In this document: in pieces, positions 24,645 through 33,826 of the stretch
Layout: each line of letters opens with the position of its first letter
Position numbering within the stretch: position 1 is the first letter of the stretch
Source: Fischerella muscicola SAG 1427-1 = PCC 73103
GTDB taxonomy: Bacteria; Cyanobacteriota; Cyanobacteriia; Cyanobacteriales; Nostocaceae
Direction: 5' to 3'
Assembly (NCBI RefSeq): GCF_000317245.1
Contig: NZ_AJLJ01000366.1
Location: 1 to 64,000, forward strand
DNA: 64,000 nucleotides
The notes under the pieces: model-generated
Seen by the model: the letters and a program-made list of their open reading frames with translations, nothing else
Database searches by the model: none
What the model was told of the DNA's origin: nothing
Program-made: the position numbers and the translations under genes

Positions 24645-26342
24645 CTAACTACCTTCTGAATTAAGATGATGATTTTGCTCATCAACAATTATGTTAGAAG
24701 TAGATAATTTTGACTGCTCATGATTGTCGAGATAAATTTCAGTTTCATAACTGAACCTTTCATCATCAGAATTACCTGCTGGTACTAATCGAGAACGAGT
24801 CCGGCGACTTGACCAAAAAGCACCAGCGATAAAAGAGGTCGCTAATGCAACTCCACCACCTGCTCCTAGCAACCACAGCGGTGTTGGTAAGCTAGATGTT
24901 TTAACTTCAGTTGTCTGTGAATGAGTTTCTCTAGCTTCGTCTTGTTTTGGTTTGCTACTTCCTCGCAGAGATTGAGCATAAAGTTGAGTAGCACGCTGCG
25001 TAACAATTAAATCTCCTGCAAACAAACCAGTTTTCACCTCAACTATCTCACCAGATGTTTGACCCAAGGTAACTTCAACAGGTTGATAAGCATTACCATT
25101 CTGCACGTAAACTTGTTTCTTACCATTCGCATCAACTACAGCTGAAGTGGGAATAACCAAGCTAGGTGCTGAGGTTTGGTCTGTTAGAACTTCTAGTTCT
25201 GCAAACATCCCTGGTTTGAGAACTCCGCCTGAGTTATTTATTTGCGCTTTCACAGGTACTACCCGCGTTTCACCTTCTACTACTGACCCAATTACGGCAA
25301 TTTTTCCTGTAAAAGTACGGTCAGGTAAAGAAGCAACTTTGACACTTACCCGTTGACCTGTTTTTACTTTACCTAAATCTTTTTCATAAATATTAGCTGT
25401 GGCAAATACCTGACTATCATTTACAATCGTCATCAATTTGCCACCAGCATCCTCAAATGTTTGACCAATTGTTACTTCCCTGTCTGCAACTTTACCAGCA
25501 ATAGGAGCAGTCACCGTCACCAGTCCCTTAACATTACCACTGTTACCCAATTGTTGGAGCCGAGTCTGATAAGTAGTATTACTGAGTTGAATTTTTCTTT
25601 TAGCAACATTAACTGCGGCTTGAGCGCGTTTGAGTTGATTTTCTGCCTCAATCACATCTCGACGACTATTAGCTTTGATGAGTTCGGCTTTAGCTTCTGC
25701 TAGTTGGGTTTGCGATTCTAAAGCATTGCGTCGGGGTAAAGCACCAGTATCAGCTAACTGTTGGTCTTTGTCGTATTTTTCTTGAGCAAATGATACTTGG
25801 CTTTGGGCTTGAGCGATTTCAGAATCAGCTATTTGTTGGTATCTCTGGTAATTTTGTTGAGCCAGTCTTAAGTCAGCTTGTGCTTGCTGTAAATCAGCTT
25901 GAGCTTGAGCAAGTTTTTCTTGCGATTCAACGCGCAATGTTAGCAAATCAGGACTGGTGACAACAGCAACAGGTTGACCTTTTGTCACGCTTGCACCTGG
26001 TTCTACCAACAACTCAACTACTTTCGCCCCAGAAATTGGGGTAGTCACTTCTACTTTTTGGCTAGGTAGAGTTTCAATTTGTCCAGTGGTTTTTATCCCT
26101 ACAGCTAGCTGTTGACGTTGGACTGACTCGACTTTTATACCTAGCCGTTTGGCTGTATCAGCATCAATTTGAATAAAATTAGTAGTTTGAGTAGTTTCAC
26201 TTCCTTGATGAAATTCGTTTCCATGTCCGCCATGAGCCAGAACAACTGCGGGACTTGCTAATAATAGCAGGCTAACAAGTGTGCCATAAACACAAGGAAA
26301 TGCCGTAGGTATTTGGGAACGTACAGAGTAAGACATCACCAT
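24645..26342 (-). CDS. RND efflux periplasmic adaptor (CusB/CzcB-like)
   Basis: A 565-residue membrane-fusion protein. The signal sequence covers about residues 15-36 and is followed by a His-rich patch (AHGGHGNEFHQG) that may bind metal. The family order follows: barrel-sandwich half VTTPISGAKVVELLVEPGAS, a long coiled-coil hairpin (Gln/Ala-rich, about 130-260), the second half VTAPIAGKVADREV, then beta-barrel and membrane-proximal domains. Unlike classical CusB it has a C-terminal transmembrane helix (WLLGAGGGVALATSFIAGAF) and an ~80-residue polar tail. First gene of the efflux operon; direct-repeat site D lies about 96 bp upstream. Confidence 0.85.
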   Translation of the reverse strand: MVMSYSVRSQIPTAFPCVYGTLVSLLLLASPAVVLAHGGHGNEFHQGSETTQTTNFIQIDADTAKRLGIKVESVQRQQLAVGIKTTGQIETLPSQKVEVTTPISGAKVVELLVEPGASVTKGQPVAVVTSPDLLTLRVESQEKLAQAQADLQQAQADLRLAQQNYQRYQQIADSEIAQAQSQVSFAQEKYDKDQQLADTGALPRRNALESQTQLAEAKAELIKANSRRDVIEAENQLKRAQAAVNVAKRKIQLSNTTYQTRLQQLGNSGNVKGLVTVTAPIAGKVADREVTIGQTFEDAGGKLMTIVNDSQVFATANIYEKDLGKVKTGQRVSVKVASLPDRTFTGKIAVIGSVVEGETRVVPVKAQINNSGGVLKPGMFAELEVLTDQTSAPSLVIPTSAVVDANGKKQVYVQNGNAYQPVEVTLGQTSGEIVEVKTGLFAGDLIVTQRATQLYAQSLRGSSKPKQDEARETHSQTTEVKTSSLPTPLWLLGAGGGVALATSFIAGAFWSSRRTRSRLVPAGNSDDERFSYETEIYLDNHEQSKLSTSNIIVDEQNHHLNSEGS

Positions 26343-26669
26343 GAAAAATCCTTGAGTATGGAGCGTCAGGAATTGCGAGTGGTCAAAAGTACTTTCGGGT
26401 CTGAGAAATGCACTCTTACACTAGTGTTTCATTTAGAAATGAAATTAGGATGAAATTGAGCTTAACTCTTATGTTCCAGTTTCAACGGGTTTAAGCTTGA
26501 GTCAGAAATTTATTTCCTGGCTCTTAATCAAGCAGTATTGTGTCGGAAGTATGTGATATCGAAACTGTAAAAGTCAGTGATAAAATCTCTGCCAAGACCT
26601 CTACTTCAGGTATTCTGGTAGAGGTTATTACTTATTTATTAACCATTTACAATCAAGTAGGTAGATACC
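26343..26669. promoter_or_regulatory. divergent promoter region of the efflux operon
   Basis: 327 bp between the adaptor gene (minus) and the HEAT-like membrane gene (plus). It contains direct-repeat site D (26439-26456) and, near the plus-strand gene, ACCTCTAC (26597-26604) with GTAGAGGT (26618-26625), an 8-bp inverted repeat that could be an operator or hairpin. No gene is supported. Confidence 0.5.
26439..26456 (-). promoter_or_regulatory. candidate response-regulator direct repeat, site D
   Basis: ATGAAATTAGGATGAAAT, the fourth copy of the direct repeat, about 96 bp before the adaptor start. A TTTCAT in opposite orientation lies just upstream (26428-26433), forming an extra palindrome with the first half-site. 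Confidence 0.65.
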
Positions 26670-27437
26670 GTGGCACAGGCTTCGTCTTCTTGGCAGCAAT
26701 TAATTGACCAGATCCTTGATGAGATGCTTCCAGAGTTCAAGTCGGGAGCCACAAAAAAGTTACCCCTAAAACGTTTTCGTGGACCCGGAGGAGTTCTTGG
26801 GTTCCTGACTATAGTAGTGGCAATGCTATTATGGAATTGGAAACTGCTGTTTGCTAGTAGTGCGGGTGTGGGGACAATGATGTTTGTTTATTCCATGCAA
26901 GCATGGCGTTGGCAGTTAAACTGGTCTGAAATTAAGAAATTTTTAAATAGTCCGAATCATCGGCTGGTTATAGCCGTGATTAGTGGTGGTATAGCTTGCT
27001 TTAGCACTTACATGGCAACTATAATTTGGTTAGAATCCAATAGTCATTGGCTGGCCGCAGGCGTAATTTTACAGGGATCAGCAACACTATTAACATTATT
27101 TTTATTGACATGGCAAATAGTCAGCCTTTACGGCAATCGAGATGAAAATCAGTTAGATAATTTGTTAAATAATCTCACCGAAAAAGATCCTCTCAAGCGT
27201 TTAATCGCCATACGTCTGCTAACAAAATTAATCAATAAAAACCGAATTGATGCTTCCGAATTACAAAGTATTGATCAATGTTTAAGACTCCTGCTTTGTC
27301 ATGAAGAAGAAGCAGCAATTCGAGAAGCAGCTTTTAGCAGTTTACAAGTCTTGGAGCGAATGCAAATGCTTTCATCAACTCCTGTAGCACTTAAAATACC
27401 TACCACAGCAAAAGTTAAAAGTCGGATTAGTTGTTAG
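26670..27437 (+). CDS. hypothetical membrane protein with HEAT-like C-terminal part
   Basis: 255 residues starting at GTG. A basic N-terminal segment is followed by three or four membrane helices (about residues 47-80, 97-117 and 127-150, for example LQGSATLLTLFLLTWQIVSL). A cytosolic helical region follows that resembles HEAT/armadillo repeats (KDPLKRLIAIRLLTKLI, EEEAAIREAAFSSLQVLERM). I recognise it only as a cyanobacterial conserved-hypothetical type of protein. It is divergent from the metal efflux operon and convergent with ftsE. No function is proposed. Confidence 0.65.
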   Translation: MAQASSSWQQLIDQILDEMLPEFKSGATKKLPLKRFRGPGGVLGFLTIVVAMLLWNWKLLFASSAGVGTMMFVYSMQAWRWQLNWSEIKKFLNSPNHRLVIAVISGGIACFSTYMATIIWLESNSHWLAAGVILQGSATLLTLFLLTWQIVSLYGNRDENQLDNLLNNLTEKDPLKRLIAIRLLTKLINKNRIDASELQSIDQCLRLLLCHEEEAAIREAAFSSLQVLERMQMLSSTPVALKIPTTAKVKSRISC

Positions 27438-27499
27438 TCAACCTCTAACAGAATTTTAGATTTTAGATTTTGGATTGACACCTAACTTTTGACAATTAA

Positions 27500-28249
27500 C
27501 TATTGACTAATTTGATGCAGTCTGCCGTTACGAACTTGTACCACACGATGACTGCATCTACGGACTAGTTGTTCATCATGAGTAGTAACAATTATTGTTG
27601 CTCCAAAGGAATTTAACTTCTGAAAAATCTGTATTATTTGCCAGGAGTTGTCAGGATCGAGATTACCAGTGGGTTCATCAGCTAAAAGTATTGGTGGGGT
27701 TGCTATAATTGCTCTGGCAATACTCACCCGTTGTTGTTCTCCTCCAGACAGTTGTTTAGGAAAACAGTCAGCTTTATTCAACAAACCCACTAACTTTAAT
27801 GTCGGTTCTAGACGCCGTTGAATTTCTTTACGGGTATATCCTTGTGCTTGCAGAACAACAGCGACATTTTCTGCTACGGTTCTTTGAGGGATAAGTTTGT
27901 AGTCTTGAAACACAATGCCAATACGGCGTCGAAATAACGATAAGCGATCGCCCCGTAAAGAACTCACATCACACCCATCGACTATTACCTTTCCTTGTGT
28001 TGGTAATTCTTCGCCATACAGCAGTTTCAATAGTGTAGATTTACCAGAACCACTAGGGCCTGTAATAAATAAAAATTCACCCTGTTTTACTTCCAAATTC
28101 ATATTTAACAGAGCATTATGACCGTTGAAATATGTTTTTGCAGTTGAGCGCAGTTGCACCATCAGCCCAGTCTTAGGCTGTTGAGTATCGCTGTCTTGAA
28201 CATGAGTAAATTTGTCAGACGTCGCTTTCGATGATACCACTGTTGGCAT
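27500..28249 (-). CDS. ftsE: cell-division ABC ATPase FtsE
   Basis: An ABC ATPase of about 249 residues. Walker A is GPSGSGKST, the signature is LSGGEQQRVSIARA, Walker B is ILLADEPTGNLDP, and the switch His is in TTHDEQL. The YKLIPQRTVAENVAV block and overall length match FtsE, which couples with FtsX to peptidoglycan hydrolysis at the septum. The ATG at 28249 was chosen: a longer frame back to 28432 runs through repeat-derived sequence and would add 61 implausible residues. Even so there are ~40 residues before the ABC domain, as in some cyanobacteria. FtsX is not adjacent. Confidence 0.85.
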   Translation of the reverse strand: MPTVVSSKATSDKFTHVQDSDTQQPKTGLMVQLRSTAKTYFNGHNALLNMNLEVKQGEFLFITGPSGSGKSTLLKLLYGEELPTQGKVIVDGCDVSSLRGDRLSLFRRRIGIVFQDYKLIPQRTVAENVAVVLQAQGYTRKEIQRRLEPTLKLVGLLNKADCFPKQLSGGEQQRVSIARAIIATPPILLADEPTGNLDPDNSWQIIQIFQKLNSFGATIIVTTHDEQLVRRCSHRVVQVRNGRLHQISQ

Positions 28250-28478
28250 TGCTATTTCTTCACACCCACAACTAAACATGCATAAAATAATGATTCCCAA
28301 GTAATACCCAGGAATCTCATAATTTGTAGTTATATTTTTTTTGCATTTGGTTAGTAGATGCTTGTCTCCCTTGCCCACGCCAGGTGCTACAACTTTAGGT
28401 AGACGCGAAGCGGCTTCTAAAAGTACCTCCAAGGACGCACTGGCTACCCTTGTCCCCGATTCCCGATACCTAAAAAAT

Positions 28479-29237
28479 TTACTGACTGATCGCTTCCCTT
28501 ACGGTCAAACCATAAATCAAAGATTTCAGAGCAAATTTAGGTAAAGCCAGCATCCGTCGCCAACGCCAAGGTTCTTTGTACAGTCGGTACAGCCACTCTA
28601 AATGATTATTTCCCAACCAAGCAGGAGCGCGAGTTTTCGTCCCTGACCAAATATCAAAACTTCCACCGACGCCGATCCAAATTGCTTGGGGACACAAATA
28701 GCGGTTTTGAGCAATCCATAATTCTTGACGTGGTACACCCAAACCAACCAAAATTACTTTAGGTTGCACTTGAGCAAGAGTTTGTCGTAATTGTTCTTCT
28801 TCTGCTGGTGAATGGAAGCCAGAATGTGTTCCTGCTATTGTCAAACTCGGAATTTTTCCCTGCCAAAAACCTGCGGCTTTCGCAGCAACTCCAGGTGCGC
28901 CACCATAGAAAAATAGCTTTGCGTCCCTTTGCTTTTCTCCAATTTCTCGCAATAGTGTCTCTGCTAGCTCGATTCCAGGAATCCGTTGCACTTTTTGTCC
29001 CCGTAGCCACCGCAGAAATAGAACTACTCCTGCTCCATCTGGAATGACTAGTTCAGCATTTTTAATCACCTCAGCCAGAGATTTGTTTTGTTCAGCCTGC
29101 ATAGTCATTTCGGCATTGAGCGTAATTACATGCGCTCCCATGCCTTGTTGCAAGCTTTCTAGCAACCAGCTTGGATAATCTGTCATGATATGAACTGGTA
29201 GCCCCAACACCGAAAACACTTTAGGCGGTTTAAACAT
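28479..29237 (-). CDS. WecG/TagA/CpsF-family glycosyltransferase
   Basis: A 252-residue GT26 enzyme that adds a sugar (often N-acetylmannosaminuronate or a hexose) to a lipid-linked first sugar in surface polysaccharide assembly. Signatures are ITLNAEMTMQAEQ, the catalytic-region VIPDGAGVVLFLR, FFYGGAPGVAAKAA, VGLGVPRQELWI and VGGSFDIWSG, followed by a membrane-associated basic C-terminus (LEWLYRLYKEPWRWRRM). Normal length. It lies 5' of ftsE on the same strand, separated by a repeat-containing spacer. A paralogue is encoded at 55125 in the polysaccharide locus. Confidence 0.9.
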   Translation of the reverse strand: MFKPPKVFSVLGLPVHIMTDYPSWLLESLQQGMGAHVITLNAEMTMQAEQNKSLAEVIKNAELVIPDGAGVVLFLRWLRGQKVQRIPGIELAETLLREIGEKQRDAKLFFYGGAPGVAAKAAGFWQGKIPSLTIAGTHSGFHSPAEEEQLRQTLAQVQPKVILVGLGVPRQELWIAQNRYLCPQAIWIGVGGSFDIWSGTKTRAPAWLGNNHLEWLYRLYKEPWRWRRMLALPKFALKSLIYGLTVREAISQ

Positions 29238-29937
29238 AGCCTAGTCTTGAGTAGCCTCACACCAATGTCCATCGAACGATAGTTTAACAAATTTTTGTAA
29301 ATAGAGATTTCCGAAAAAATGCGTATTTTAGAATACTACTTTTGACTAAATAAACTTGATATTTATTCTGTCTACCAATAGATTTTAAGCCAAATTAAGT
29401 TATTTCATAGTCTAAGTTTAGATTATGTTTACTACATACAAAGTAGTTTAAAATACAGTGCCATGAAATTTCAAAGCACAAGATGAGAGTTAAAACCATT
29501 AAGCATCAAAGCAAAATATAGAGAGGGTCTTATTTTTATTCCCTAACATCCTATTATTTAGTACACCCCGTGATTTTAAACATTTAATATTAGTACAGCA
29601 TTAAACAGTCGTCATGAACTTTGTACGCCAGAAGGGATGGAAATTCTTTGTGTCTTGAGGTCTTAGTGGTTCAAGGTTTTTTTACCCCCTCAGTACGAAG
29701 GCACTAAGTATTCTCAAGTCAGCCATTCATGAGAAAATCTTACAACCTGTACATGAAAATATAACTCTTCCTACACCTCTATACCCTAGTACCCATTTTC
29801 AAGTCAGCTAAACTCAAACTAATTCAGCAATTCAAATTACAAATTCAGAATTCGCAAGTAGTTTGCACTCCATCTTCTGAAACTTTTTAGTAAACTCAAT
29901 CTTACACAGTTTAAGAGTGTAACGGACAGAATCGACT
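29238..29937. other. intergenic region, no gene seen
   Basis: About 700 bp between the divergent WecG-type gene and the NarL-type regulator gene. It contains a half-copy of the AACCAC...CACAAAG repeat near 29640-29680 but no supported gene. Promoters for both neighbours are expected here. Confidence 0.5.
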
Positions 29938-30654
29938 ATGAATAAAATTCGCGTGGCATTGATAGAAGATCATGATCTCACCCGTGTAGGCATCAAAATA
30001 GCACTACAACAAAGGGAAGATATAGAAGTGGTGGGAGAAGCTGCTAACGCTGCCGATGGCATCAAATTGTTAAAAACATTACATCCAGACATCGCAATAG
30101 TAGACATTGGCTTACCAGATAAAGATGGTATTGAACTTACACGAGATGTAAAAGCACTTGCCAGTGGGGAAGAAGGAGTAAAGGTATTAATTTTGACGCT
30201 GCGTGATAATAAAGAAGCCGTGCTTGCGGCTTTTGCTGCTGGAGCAGACTCCTATTGTATGAAGGATATTAAGTTCGATAATTTACCAGAAGCCGTACGT
30301 GTTACTTACAATGGTAATGCTTGGATCGATCCAGCGATCGCACGCATTGTATTACAACAAGCACAACAAAATCCATTAAAAATGGAAATGACCTCAGAAA
30401 CTAAAGCCCCGCTGCAAAATTCAGAAAAGATTGGCAGTGAAGAAGATTTAATTGACCCTTATACTTTAACAGAAAGAGAATTAGAGGTATTACAACTGAT
30501 TGTAGAAGGTTGTAGTAATGCTGTAATTGCAGAAAGGCTCTATATTACGGTTGGAACTGTTAAAACCCATGTTCGTAATATTTTAAACAAACTATGTGCG
30601 GACGACCGTACCCAAGCAGCAGTTAGGGCTTTGCGTTCTGGATTAGTGGGATAA
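29938..30654 (+). CDS. NarL/FixJ-family response regulator
   Basis: 238 residues. The receiver domain has acidic residues near 10-12 (IEDHD), the phosphoacceptor Asp 56 in IVDIGLPDKDG and the Lys in YCMKDIKF. A ~30-residue linker follows, then a LuxR-type helix-turn-helix (TERELEVLQLIVEGCSN, VGTVKTHVRNILNKL). It should bind DNA as a phosphorylation-controlled dimer. No histidine kinase is adjacent. The SpoIIE-type phosphatase gene follows after about 190 bp, so it may belong to the same regulatory module. Confidence 0.88.
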   Translation: MNKIRVALIEDHDLTRVGIKIALQQREDIEVVGEAANAADGIKLLKTLHPDIAIVDIGLPDKDGIELTRDVKALASGEEGVKVLILTLRDNKEAVLAAFAAGADSYCMKDIKFDNLPEAVRVTYNGNAWIDPAIARIVLQQAQQNPLKMEMTSETKAPLQNSEKIGSEEDLIDPYTLTERELEVLQLIVEGCSNAVIAERLYITVGTVKTHVRNILNKLCADDRTQAAVRALRSGLVG

Positions 30655-30840
30655 GCTATAAAAACTGGTGTGCAATAGTTTGAATTCACTATTTTCTATA
30701 CGTAAATTTACTAGGTTTTTCTCAAAAATATGTGTTAAAAATGAGTGAATTATTTTGAATAAACTCTTTCTAAGCCTTCAAATGACGATTAGGTGTAATA
30801 AATACCATTACGCCATCTCGCCATTAAAATATCTGGAATA

Positions 30841-32523
30841 GTGAAGTCAAATATGACTGGGACAGATGTCGAAAAACTTAAATTGATGGTGGTAGATGAT
30901 GAGCCAGATAACTTAGAATTACTCTACCGGACTTTTAGGCGAGACTTTCAAGTGTACAAAGCTAATCACGCCTTGACAGCACTGGAAATTTTGGAAAAAG
31001 AAGGCGAAATGGCTGTGATTATCTCTGACCAAAGAATGCCAGAGATGAATGGCACTGAATTTTTGAGCTTGACGGTAGAGCGTTTTCCTGATACAATACG
31101 CATCTTGCTAACGGGTTTTACTGATGTTGAAGATTTAGTTGATGCCATTAACTCTGGTCAAGTCTTCAAATATATTACTAAACCTTGGAAACCTGATCGT
31201 CTCAAAGTAATTGTTGAGCAAGCAGCAGATACCTATCGGCTAGTCAAAAAGCGTACTCAAGAGTTACGCCGCGCCCTAAGACGAGAATCATTATTTAATG
31301 CTGTCACCACTGCAATACGCGAATCTCTAGACTACTCCAGTATGTTGGAGAAAATTGTTGCCACGATTGGTCAGTCTTTTAAAACAAGTTATTGCTTACT
31401 TAAACCAGTAGAAAGCAATTGCTTGTCATCAAATGAGTTTTCCTACTTAGATTCTAAAACTCCTTGTTCGTGTGAAGCTTTCGATGGCAACCTTTTGATT
31501 GAAAAAGTTCTCGAAACTCAGCATTATCAGCATAGTCAATATACGTATCATGGCAATCCTTGTTACCAATTAGCTGTGCCACTTGCTTATCAGCAACACC
31601 TCCTTGCTGTTCTTACTCTCTATCAATCAGGACGCGATCGCCCTTGGCCAGATGAAGACATCCAGCTAATAACAGGTGTTGCGGAACAAGCCGCCTTAGC
31701 CCTTTCTCAAGCAAAACTTTACCAGAGTCTTCAGGAAAAGCAAGAGCAGATCCGAACTGAGTTAGAGGTTGCTCGTCAAATTCAAAATAATCTGCTACGC
31801 CAAAGCTTACCTGAAATCCAAGATGCAAAGGTACAAGCTTGTTGTCACCCCGCCCGTGAAGTCGGGGGAGATTTTTTTGAAGTGTTTGTCCATCCTAAAG
31901 GAGATTTATGGTTAGCGGTAGGTGATGTTTCCGGGAAAGGAGTACCAGCTGCTTTGTTTATGGCCAGTGCCATCTCGGTGTTACGCCGTGAATTATCTCA
32001 AGAAACACCAGCTATGCCAAACGTGGTCATTCAAAATCTTAATACAGCTTTAGGTGATGACTTAATTAGTAGCAATTGCTTTATTACTCTCATCTTAGCT
32101 CGATATACCCCCACCACTAGAGAACTTGTTTATGCGAATGCAGGTCACATTTATCCTCTGTTGTGGTCTCGCAACACTGATACAGAAAATCCCAGCTACC
32201 TAAAAATACGTAGTATTCCCTTGGGTATTTTACCAAAATGGCAAGCAGATTTTGGTCAGTTGTTTCTTGCTCCTAAAGATATTTTACTGTTTACCAGTGA
32301 TGGGATTACTGAAGCCACGGTGACTCAAAAGAGTCATACAGCCGAAAATTCACTCAATGGTGTCAAGCCAAATCATCGTTCCATGCTACATCTCGATGGT
32401 CTTTGGCAACTCTTACAACAAGAAACTCAACCACTATCTCTCAAGAAATTGTTAGCTCGTATTCAGGCTGACAACCATATCCAAGAAGATGATCAGACTA
32501 TACTTTCACTGGAGGTTTTTTAG
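30841..32523 (+). CDS. RsbU-like phosphatase with receiver, GAF and PP2C domains
   Basis: 560 residues in three parts: a receiver domain (Asp 63 in ISDQRMPEMNG, Lys in YITKPWKPD), a GAF sensor (about 155-300) with a Cys-rich patch (CSCEAF), and a SpoIIE-type PP2C phosphatase. The last part has metal-binding motifs AREVGGDFFEV and GDVSGKGVPAALF and the late DGITEA. Such enzymes dephosphorylate anti-sigma-factor antagonists in partner-switching systems. A GTG start at 30841 is used; an ATG at 30853 is equally possible. The RsbW-like gene follows after three bases, so the two are translationally linked. Confidence 0.88.
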   Translation: MKSNMTGTDVEKLKLMVVDDEPDNLELLYRTFRRDFQVYKANHALTALEILEKEGEMAVIISDQRMPEMNGTEFLSLTVERFPDTIRILLTGFTDVEDLVDAINSGQVFKYITKPWKPDRLKVIVEQAADTYRLVKKRTQELRRALRRESLFNAVTTAIRESLDYSSMLEKIVATIGQSFKTSYCLLKPVESNCLSSNEFSYLDSKTPCSCEAFDGNLLIEKVLETQHYQHSQYTYHGNPCYQLAVPLAYQQHLLAVLTLYQSGRDRPWPDEDIQLITGVAEQAALALSQAKLYQSLQEKQEQIRTELEVARQIQNNLLRQSLPEIQDAKVQACCHPAREVGGDFFEVFVHPKGDLWLAVGDVSGKGVPAALFMASAISVLRRELSQETPAMPNVVIQNLNTALGDDLISSNCFITLILARYTPTTRELVYANAGHIYPLLWSRNTDTENPSYLKIRSIPLGILPKWQADFGQLFLAPKDILLFTSDGITEATVTQKSHTAENSLNGVKPNHRSMLHLDGLWQLLQQETQPLSLKKLLARIQADNHIQEDDQTILSLEVF

Positions 32524-32526
32524 GCA

Positions 32527-32949
32527 ATGAAAAGTGAACTTCATATACCAAGCGACCTGAAGTTTTTAGGTATCGTTGAAAACTGGTTGTTGGGATGTTT
32601 AGAAGTCCAATTCAAAGAATCTATTGATTGGTCACGACAATCAAGTCGTCTACGACTGGCTTTAGTAGAAGCTTATTCTAACGTTGTACGTCATGCCCAT
32701 AAAGACCAGCCCTATTTACCAGTTTTAATCCGTTTAGAATTAAAAGACCGAGATATAGCCCTAGAAATTTGGGATCGTGGTGAAGGTTTCGACTTATCCA
32801 ACTATTTACCTCCCAGCCCCAATGACAAAAAAGAAGGTGGCTATGGTTGGCTGATTATGAATCGTCTCATGGATAAAGTCGAGTACAAGTTACAAATCGA
32901 TGGTTACAACTGTCTCAAGCTACAAGTGAGTGTGCCAGAAACTGTTTAA
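32527..32949 (+). CDS. RsbW-like anti-sigma factor/serine kinase
   Basis: A 140-residue GHKL ATPase of the HATPase_c_2 type. The N-box is LALVEAYSNVVRHAH, the G1 box IWDRGEGFD and the G2-like segment GGYGWLIMNRLMD. Proteins like this phosphorylate an STAS antagonist and sequester a sigma factor or other partner. It pairs with the preceding RsbU-like phosphatase. No STAS-domain antagonist or sigma factor gene is in the window. Confidence 0.85.
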   Translation: MKSELHIPSDLKFLGIVENWLLGCLEVQFKESIDWSRQSSRLRLALVEAYSNVVRHAHKDQPYLPVLIRLELKDRDIALEIWDRGEGFDLSNYLPPSPNDKKEGGYGWLIMNRLMDKVEYKLQIDGYNCLKLQVSVPETV

Positions 32950-33300
32950 TATCAGTTTGCTTGAACACCGACACCGATAATTGCTAATTGGGTATTAGGC
33001 TAAGTATATTTTTGAAGAATCTATATATTAAAAAGTATTAAGTAAATTAATAACTTTTGCAAAAATTATTTGATTTATAGGTAATGTTTATCAAAAAATA
33101 AAAATATGTAAGATGACCAAACCGTCTGTAAATTTCAACAAGCGCAACTTTGTCAAGCTTGTCTTGTAGAATGTGCGTGACTCAGTAGGGCATCAGTTAT
33201 GGATAGAACGGGTGCGATCGCAAGTCCAGGAATCGACTTTGCACGTGTCCGCTGATAGTTATCACTCAGAATATTGCACAACAAAGTCACAGTTTCAACT
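32950..33300. other. intergenic region, no gene seen
   Basis: AT-rich spacer after the RsbW-like gene. An 18-codon ATG frame near 33113 and a short frame at 33173 have no coding character. A HIP1-like site lies near 33212. Confidence 0.45.
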
Positions 33301-33741
33301 ATGGAAGCCTTGTTTTGTTTGTCACCACGCTATCGCCTTGATGATGAATCACCTTGGTTAGAAGGAATTGACCCCAGTCGTAACTACTGGATTATGGTAA
33401 ATGGAGACAAAAATTTAACAGTAGCGCTTCCTGGGTTGAGCGTGTCTGCTAAAAGCGAATTGAAGCAAGCAATACAGCAATTTCGTTCCCTACAGCCAGG
33501 AGAACAAATGACTTTGCTCAGAGTTGCTGATGCTTGTAAGATTCACTGTGTGAGTTCTAATTGCTATGCCATAGAAACAAAACTTAATGGCGCTGCTGTC
33601 TGGCATCTATTTGATCAAGAAACTTTGGATAGTTTGCTAATGACAGCACATCCTGATTGGCAGTGTGCGCCAAAAGATATAGAGTTAGGACGAAGATTAT
33701 TACTACACTCTTTTGAGCAAATGGCAGCGACGAAAAATTAA
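33301..33741 (+). CDS. hypothetical cytosolic protein
   Basis: About 146 residues from MEALFCLSPRYRL. A soluble alpha/beta protein with several Cys (KIHCVSSNC) and a C-terminal helical region (LGRRLLLHSFEQM). I do not recognise the family. An in-frame ATG nine codons upstream is less likely; neither has a clear ribosome binding site. Codon usage and composition look genuine. Confidence 0.6.
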   Translation: MEALFCLSPRYRLDDESPWLEGIDPSRNYWIMVNGDKNLTVALPGLSVSAKSELKQAIQQFRSLQPGEQMTLLRVADACKIHCVSSNCYAIETKLNGAAVWHLFDQETLDSLLMTAHPDWQCAPKDIELGRRLLLHSFEQMAATKN

Positions 33742-33826
33742 AGATTATTGATGGTTGGTTGTTGATTGTTGGTTTGGTAGTTAGTGACAAATAACTCATA
33801 AATAACAACTAACAACTAACAAATAA

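Noticed and set aside
28250..28432. 61-residue extension of ftsE
   Set aside because: Codons derive from a repeat-like spacer and do not match the FtsE family; ATG at 28249 gives normal length.
33113..33169. 18-codon ATG frame as a small protein
   Set aside because: No ribosome binding site, no family match, and typical of chance frames in this spacer.
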